Shown here in pieces: positions 58,040 through 64,000 of a stretch of DNA of 64,000 bases. The position numbers and the translations under genes are program-made. The stretch comes from Dicyema japonicum (Eukaryota; Dicyemida; Rhombozoa; Dicyemidae): positions 1,675,842-1,739,841 of the forward strand of contig RDEW01000007.1 of the NCBI GenBank assembly GCA_011109175.1, given 5' to 3'. A model generated the notes under the pieces. It worked only from the letters and a program-made list of their open reading frames with translations. It made no database searches and was not told the origin of the DNA. Each line of letters starts with the position of its first letter. The stretch's first letter is position 1.

Positions 58040-58882
58040 ATTATTATTTAAGCACTTCACGAGAGCCATACTAATTATAGCCCCGCATGAGCAGCAAAAG
58101 AAACAAGGTTAGATGTCATCCTTTTCCATGCTCCCCTGTTTCTCGCCAAGGCTCTCATGTTGTTCAGGTCGTCGGCATTTTTTAGATTTCTTTTGATATT
58201 GGCCAGGTCTTTTTGTAAGACTATTGGCAGTCTTGTTCTAGGTCTTCCACGATAGCGGCCTTCATCACTAACATAGTATGTTTCCATAGATATGTTCGGT
58301 GGGGATGTTAATTCCATCCTCAGCACGTTTTCGAAGAGCTTCCATCGGGATTCCAGTACTTCTAAGCTGATAGGTCTAGTGCTGCATCTCTTATATAAAG
58401 CATTCCTCGATATTCTCGTAGGCCAAGTAGTTCCTGTTATTTTTCTCAGCTGACCTCTGTGGAACGAGTCTAGTTTTTCCATATCCGCTGATTAGGTCCC
58501 CCAAGTTCCAGCGTTATATAAAAGTACGGGTTTTATGAATGAGTTGTATGGTAGGATTCTCATTTTCGTGTCGATGCCTTTTTGATTGAGCCATAAATTC
58601 TTCAGTTTATATAACGCAGCATTGACTAGAGTTTTCCTACGTAAAATATCTTCGCTATCGCCCATAAGTGAACCGAGTTTCTTTACTTGTCGCCACTTCT
58701 TTTCTAGGACGTTACTCATCCTTCTTATCTCTGTGAGTTCTGTCTTCTCTCTGTTCACAGTAAGAAACCATTTCCCTAGTACATCTGGTGCTTTTTCTAA
58801 TAGGTTTTCCAGGACCTCTTTGTCTTCAAAAATTAGTCTACATCGTGTAATAAATAAATTGGCTTATAAATTAAAAAAATAA
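58040..58882 (-). mobile_element. RTE-like LINE, RT thumb to C-terminus
   Basis: Minus strand: KKLGSLMGDSEDILRRKTLV, LLYNAGTWGT, FHRGQLRKITGTTWPTRIS, WKLFENVLRMEL, RYRGRPRTRLPIVLQKDLAN. Same family as 19.4-20.6 kb but diverged, with a stop just after GTWGT. The 3' end carries CTCTCGTGAAGTGC followed by a TAATAATAATTT tail, a second example of the trinucleotide tail. Confidence 0.8.
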
Positions 58883-58938
58883 AAATTGTAATAAATTTAT
58901 AATTAATTAAATATGTGGTTAACCGATGTCAAATAGCC

Positions 58939-59855
58939 TTAATAATTATCAGGGACACATTCCATTGTTTCTGATGGTGCAGATGAGAACCATTCAGTCC
59001 ACGAACCATCATACAACCCATAATTATAAACGTCATGAACCAACTTTAATGCTAGAGGAACCAGACAGGCAGTAATGCCTAAAACCTCTTTAACAATCTC
59101 TACCTGTAGAGCACATGTAGTAGAAGGGATCTGTGGGAGTGATTTTGTAGGAATCGAATATTTTTTCAATTTCTTCTCGACTTTTCATTTTCTTAGTCGA
59201 TTCATCAATAAATTCTGTAAAAGGAAGATTTATTGAATCCTTTATGCGTCCTGGCTTTATTCCTATGAATAACGCGATCCCCAACCAACAACGGATTCTT
59301 TCTCTAGTCCGTTGAATCGTCCACGTGACCGTGTATCGACCAATTTTAAATTTTTTGAGTGATAATTTTCCAAAATATGTTCAAGAGTAACAAGTCAGCC
59401 TTTCTCTCAGCCTTGAAATGTCCCTTCTTTCTTTCCAAGGAAGGCTCGTCGTTACTGGGAATCCGCATTTGACCCACGAGGGCAATCCTCCGTCAAGCAC
59501 GGAAACATTTTTATGTCCAAATAGGTTAAACATAAGCCACACTCTGGGAGCGGAGTAAATTCCAAAGTCACTGTTGTCGTAGCATACCACGAGGGTCGAA
59601 TTTGAGATCCCCAAATTTTCCACATATGAAGAGAACTCTTCGGCAGAAGGCATGGCAGGGCTGAACTTGGAATTTACATCCACACAGGCGCCAATGCCAA
59701 AGAATAGTGCAGTGCTGATGTGATTGGCGAAGTACTCAGCTTTTGGATCCCTCGGTTGATCTTGGTGGATAAAAGGAACAATCAAGAATCACAAGGTCGG
59801 AAAATTTGTTGAAATTATTGAACAAATATTCGGCAGAAATTAGCACGTCATTCAT
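58939..59855 (-). CDS. MPST: 3-mercaptopyruvate/thiosulfate sulfurtransferase-like (two rhodanese domains)
   Basis: Transfers sulfur from mercaptopyruvate or thiosulfate to an acceptor; cytosolic or mitochondrial. ATG at 59855: MNDVLISAEYLFNNF. Inactive domain 1: PRDPKAEYFANHISTALFFG, LVVCYDNSDFGIYSAPRVW, FGHKNVSVLDGGLPSW. Domain 2: LKLVDTRSRGRFNGLEKES, across a 23-nt intron (59263-59285) GIKPGRIKDSINLPFTEF, then across a 25-nt intron (59079-59103) the active loop CSTGITAC and YNYGLYDGSWTEW. The loop (Cys-Ser-Thr-Gly-Ile-Thr) is nearer to MPST (CGSGVT) than to TST (CRKGVT). Frame breaks: one base at the AAAA of 59771-59774 (T run in the gene) and one near 59390. Confidence 0.88.
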
Positions 59856-59949
59856 TTTCAAATAATATATTTATTAAGATTTTAAAGTTTTATTTATTTT
59901 ATTTTAAAAACCCCAAAACCACCAAGAACCAAAAAATATTATCAAAGAA

Positions 59950-60838
59950 AATTTTTAAGTCGGAGATCTCGGGAAGCTTAAACTTTGATAACAAATTTCT
60001 TAAGTGGACGGAGGGAACGTGTATGCCTCGGAGGACTGAAATCAGTCTCGCGTCTTCTCCCAAACGGTGTCTACCAAGGATCTCCTTTATCTCCCGTTTT
60101 ATTCATTTTATACCTGGCCGACTTCCCGACACCGGAATCCAATAACGATGTTTTACTCTCATATGCGGACAACATTGTATTTGGCCTCGCGTGATCGGGA
60201 TATCCAAAATGCTACAGATAGATTACAAATTAACCTGGACCGACTCAACGCCTGGGTAATGAAGAACCGACTCATGATAAATTTAGAAAGTCGGTCACCT
60301 CTATGTTTACTTCGGACAAAAGGTTGGGGAAGAAAACTGTTAACTTAAAATTGGACAACGTTGAAATCCCCTTCAGCAAATCTCAGAAGATCTGGGCGTG
60401 ACACTGGATACGTACTTATGTTTGTCATCACACGTGGTAAACATTGTTGTGAAGTGCGAGAAGAAAATCAAGGTATTGAAATGTTCATCTGGAATATGGA
60501 AGACCGGTACCCACCCGGTCTTAATGAATATCTACAAACAATACATTGAACCATGCTTCTCGTACGCGTGTTCTTCGAGGGAACCTTCATTATCATGAAC
60601 GAATACCAAGAAAATCGAGGACGTACAAAAGAAGGCTTTCAGAGTCACGGAGCGGTGGAGACGTGGGAGACACAGAACCGGACCGACTACTCTGGAGGCC
60701 CTCATCAAACTAAACTCAGGCATGCGAGAAGATGGCCCTGCAAATACAGTCAGCCGCCCAGTACGAGCTTGTGTGGGCACGAAAGAGGAGCACCGGGAAA
60801 GGATGAGGATTTTGGTGGAACGCATCGGGATCACGTGA
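59950..60838 (+). mobile_element. APE-type LINE, RT to C-terminus
   Basis: Plus strand: FLSGRRERVCLGGLKSVS, LLPNGVYQGSPLSPVLF, LLSYADNIVFGLA (YADN, the second catalytic Asp lost), LQINLDRLNAWVMKNRLMIN, LGVTLDTYLCLSSHV, KKAFRVTERWRRG and a C-terminus ERIGIT. Frames change several times. It is truncated at its 5' side about 100 bp from the MPST start and ends exactly at the stop, where an inverted tail follows. Confidence 0.82.
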
Positions 60839-60839
60839 T

Positions 60840-60920
60840 AGTTAGTTTGGTTTTACCGTGGTCTTGGGTGTTAAATAAATAAAGACCACCAAGAAAGAAA
60901 GTAATAACTCACTAATTAAA
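60840..60920 (-). mobile_element. APE-LINE 3' tail, inverted
   Basis: Contains TTGGTTTTACCGTGGTCTTG and GTTAAATAAATAAAG and CCACCAAGAAAGAAAG, the reverse complement of the family 3' UTR and tail, sitting between two plus-strand copies. Confidence 0.65.
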
Positions 60921-60930
60921 TGAGACTTAT

Positions 60931-62577
60931 GTGGTTAACGTTGTGCCTTTTGGCTCACCCAATAGGTGTCACTCATTCTGGAAAAAAACGAAAAGAGCCA
61001 TTAACTTCTCCCCACCTTTTGGGGGTTCCCGTAACTTATGTGCTTTCGACTCCGTCTTATGTCATCATTGTTCTGGACTTTTGATCCTGCTATGTGGCGA
61101 CATTGAAACAAACCCTGGTCCACGTGGAGACTTAATGGAATTAAAAGGAAGATTCTGGAACTTCGGGCTCTCCTCAAATCGAGCTGACCTTGCTCTCATC
61201 CAGGAATCCAAGCTCTCCTTCTCCACGCCAACACCTTCTTCCCTGGGATACACAGTAACACTACTCTCAATTATAAAGAACGGCAACCTTTCATTGACGT
61301 GAGTCGACAGACCTCAGAACTTTAGGACTCAGACGATACCATGAGCAGATCACCATAAAAATGGAGCAGTACTCGTCTTTTTGGATCTAGTTGATTAACC
61401 TATATATTCCACCACAAGGATCCTGCCCAAAATCCTACACCCCAAATATACCCTGCCTCTTATTATTAAATGCGGCGACCTAAAAGCCTGACACCCCGTT
61501 TGGCTTCACAGTCCTCTGACAGCCGAGGCGAGTTCATCGTAAATGGTCTTATTGTTATGTTTATCCTGAATGACCCTAAATTACACACAAGAACCCCTTT
61601 AAGGAGCACTGATAGCTGCACCTCTCCTGATTAACCTTATGTTCACCCTCTTTAGCAGGAATCACTACATGGGATGTGAACTATAGTTTCTCCAGCGACC
61701 ATAATCCCATCCTTCTTACGTTAAAAAGATTTCGAAGATTTCGGAAATTGCTGACTGAAGTGAAAAGTTTCAAGAATTATAAGAAGGTTGACTTGTCTGG
61801 CTTCTCTGACTTTGTAGACCTGGAATTGGTCAAAGGACTATCATCCCATATACGTTCGATAGATGAAGCCGCAAAAATCAATAGTGTGGCCATTCAAAAG
61901 GCTGACAACATATTTATTCCTCTCATCACGAATTTTATACCTACCCTCAATTCCCGGAAACTTACACTCATAAAACGAAGGAACCAAATGAAAAGATGCC
62001 ATCCGACGGAGTTGAAATTTATCAGACAACTAAATAAAAGTATCAACCAGAACATAAAGGACCATCAGTATCAGAGGTGCGTCGCCTCAACGGGAAAAGT
62101 TCATCTCATCAATTTTGGAAAAAAAACTAAAACAAATTAAATCAGAGTTGGAAGATGCGAATGGAACCTGTAACCCTTCTCCAGAACATATTTGTCATGG
62201 AAGATCAACCACGGCTTTCTTATCAACGCTTTCGCAGTTCATTGCGTATGGTTTCAACACTACCCCAAAACACATGCGGACGACAATGGTCTCGATTGAC
62301 ATCAACAAGGCGTTTGAATCTGTACCGAGGAAACATTTAATTGGAAAAATCTTTGATTCAAAAATTCGCCCTAACTTGAAGCTATGGTTGGCCAATTTTT
62401 TATCTGGAAAACGTGGGAGGGTCATCTGTAGCCACCTCAGATCACGTTTACTACCAAACGGAGTGCCCCAAGGTTCGCCTTTGTCCCCCATTCTATTCAA
62501 TCTTTTCCTCCACGACCTGCCAGCAGACATTGACAAAAACTGCTTTCTTAAGCTAACACGTGTCCGGCTGTTTTAAC
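60931..62577 (+). mobile_element. APE-type LINE, 5' copy with 2A motif, endonuclease and partial RT
   Basis: Plus strand. An open frame 60931-61302 has a hydrophobic segment, a 2A motif (61096-61122) and the start of the endonuclease (ADLALIQESKL). After decayed frames come SSDHNPILLTL (endonuclease His, 61693), the linker IRSIDEAAKINSVAIQKADN (61861-61914), and an RT part: STTAFLSTLSQFIAYGFN, MVSIDINKAFESVPRKHLIG, LLPNGVPQGSPLSPILFNLF. The RT fingers (about 570 bp in the 15.8-18.3 kb copy) are deleted at about 62190, and the copy ends before YADD at 62577. It shows the 5' end of the family, missing in the other copies. Confidence 0.88.
61096..61122 (+). other. 2A-like ribosome-skipping motif
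   Basis: Encodes GDIETNPGP, an exact D-(V/I)-E-x-N-P-G-P match, preceded by a Leu-rich stretch (SGLLILLC). It is in frame with 60931-61302 and lies about 30 residues before the endonuclease QESKL strand. Such motifs make the ribosome skip one peptide bond before the last Pro. They are known at this position in some APE-type LINEs (trypanosome L1Tc, sea urchin CR1-like elements). Confidence 0.85.
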
Positions 62578-62579
62578 AG

Positions 62580-63418
62580 GACGACGCCCATTCAGATTGT
62601 CAACACAGTCAGATTGAGGACGAGATAACTAGTTGTATCGACTTTACGATGTACGTGTATAAAAATGGGTTTCAAAGCCAAATTTTTTCTGTCTACCAGG
62701 TCCGACATCTACTTGGGGGATCTGGATGTGTGAAACAACGCGTTTAATTCACAGACCACAAAGTGATCATCACCCGTTTAAAAAGTTTCTCCAAATCTAT
62801 TTCTAGAGAGAACGAGTTCACCAAGAAATTAGATACTCAGTCAAAAAGTTGGTTACTTCAAAGATAATGAGGGATAAGTACTCCCACGCTATCACCAAAA
62901 ACCTGGCTGAAGAAGAAACATGGACAAAAAATATTAGAACAACAAAACATAAAACTTATCACGTTGTCGAAATGGCAAAAAGCAATAGACTTTTAAACGG
63001 TAAATTGGTACGAACGACTAGGAAATAAAAAAGCTGTTAAAATTGAACGTAAACAAACCTCAAGGGGATTCAAGAAATGGAATTCACAATGCGGTAAAGC
63101 TCTCCTAAAGTATCGAATATCAGAACTCTGAAACCTTCGGGAGGGGGCATAGATGTATATGGAAATCAGGTGACTCCCATGATAATGCTGGGAAAACGGT
63201 TGCAAAAAATCTGAAATATCTCTAGTAATTCTAATCACTTCGAAAAACAGTTCAACGACAGAATAAACGATTTCTATGTTTATGGAAAAAAACGTTACTT
63301 AAAATATCAAATAACATAACAGGAAATCTTAACTACCACATAAACACTCTGAAATAACCGTGACGCTGGTTCATACCTCAACAGTGAAGAACGTCCTCTA
63401 AAGACGTATCAGCAATAC
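62580..63418. other. Unannotated stretch
   Basis: No gene recognised. Plus-strand pieces near 62780-63100 (NEFTKKLDTQSKSWL and KAVKIERKQTSRGFKKW) look weakly coding-like but fit no family. Confidence 0.35.
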
Positions 63419-63420
63419 TA

Positions 63421-63777
63421 GGGCGATTTTTGTCAATAAAGTCAAAAATTCATATGTTTTTTAAAATTGTTTAAAACTTATAAAAATGTGATTTTTAATT
63501 AAAAAGATAACAGTTATAAAGACAAAAAAAAGTCAAAATTTTAGGTAATGTCAAAATTTATTATATATAGAGCGATATTTTTAACCTGACAAAGTTTTTA
63601 ATTACATTATTCTATTTTTTAATAAAGTTCAGATTAGTTTATTTTTCATATTAAAAAAAATTTTTATAGATAAATTTTTCATAAAGTCAAAAAAGGTCAA
63701 AATTTTAAATTTTTAAAGTCAATAAAGTCAATTTTTAGGTCAAAATTTCGTATTTACAGTCAAAATAAAAATCGCCC
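63421..63777. mobile_element. MITE with GGGCGATTTTT terminal inverted repeats
   Basis: The 357-bp unit begins GGGCGATTTTTGTCAATAAA and ends with AAATAAAAATCGCCC, perfect inverted ends of 11 bp, and is flanked on both sides by TA (63419-63420 and 63778-63779). The interior is AT-rich with repeated GTCAAAATTT units and no coding frame. TA duplication suggests mobilisation by a Tc1/mariner or pogo-type transposase, but its ends differ from the Tigger element at 4-5.8 kb. Confidence 0.8.
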
Positions 63778-64000
63778 TACTGATGACGTCGTAAGAACTC
63801 ATTAATGCATTCACTGATGATCAGCTATTAGAAAGGCGAATTGGATTCAGATATGGGGGATCTTTGTATGCAGTATTGGGGACATGTGGCTATGTGTCAT
63901 ATCTTAGGAATTCAATATGGCGACCACCATATTAAACATTGGGATGAGTCATCCATTTGGTACAATCCAAAAATCAAGACTGAGCACTTCGAATCCTTAA

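Overview
This is an AT-rich eukaryotic nuclear window, most likely from a dicyemid mesozoan (Dicyema-like). The reasoning is as follows. Every host gene I could splice by homology (ETFB, actin, GET4, MBOAT7, RpS15, rhophilin, BBS9, a methyltransferase-like gene, a CCDC57-like gene and MPST) is metazoan in type. Almost all of their introns are GT-AG and only 20-30 nt long, mostly 23-26 nt. Such tiny introns are known in animals from dicyemids. The species assignment is inference; the intron sizes are read directly.

Layout. 0-6 kb: LINE debris, the ETFB gene and a Tigger/pogo transposon. 7.1-8.3 kb: an intact four-exon actin gene. 9-12 kb: LINE, SINE and 5S-like fragments. 12.3-13.4 kb: GET4. 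14-20.6 kb: three kinds of LINE, including a nearly full APE-type LINE and a 374-codon RTE-like RT frame. 20.7-22.2 kb: MBOAT7. 22.8-29 kb: mixed mobile elements (integrase elements, REL-endonuclease LINE, hAT). 29-30.8 kb: a degenerate nuclear-receptor-like zinc finger and RpS15. 31-39.5 kb: a block of REL-endonuclease LINEs, with Helitron and FLYWCH relics, a degenerate telomere-like tract and a Dong-like RT. 43.9-57 kb: a gene-rich minus-strand block (rhophilin, BBS9, methyltransferase-like, CCDC57-like, an unidentified C2-like gene). 58-62.6 kb: RTE-like LINE, MPST and APE-LINEs, one of which carries a 2A ribosome-skipping motif. 63.4-63.8 kb: a MITE.

How things work together. The host genes are unrelated housekeeping functions (electron transfer, cytoskeleton, tail-anchored protein delivery, phosphoinositide remodelling, translation, Rho signalling, ciliary trafficking, sulfur metabolism). 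BBS9 and the CCDC57-like gene both belong to cilium/centrosome biology, which fits a ciliated animal. LINEs of at least four lineages make up much of the rest. New copies are often inserted directly against the tails of older copies, and two REL-LINE 3' ends are nearly identical, so activity is recent.

Three features deserve attention. (1) The hexamer CACGTG occurs 41 times by my hand count, against about 7 expected, with 13 copies in 4.7 kb over rhophilin and BBS9. (2) Several conserved genes (ETFB, GET4, MBOAT7, rhophilin, BBS9, MPST) carry single-base frame breaks, mostly at mononucleotide runs. This suggests sequence/assembly indels rather than mass pseudogenisation. (3) The plus-strand LINE at 61 kb has an in-frame 2A motif just before its endonuclease domain.
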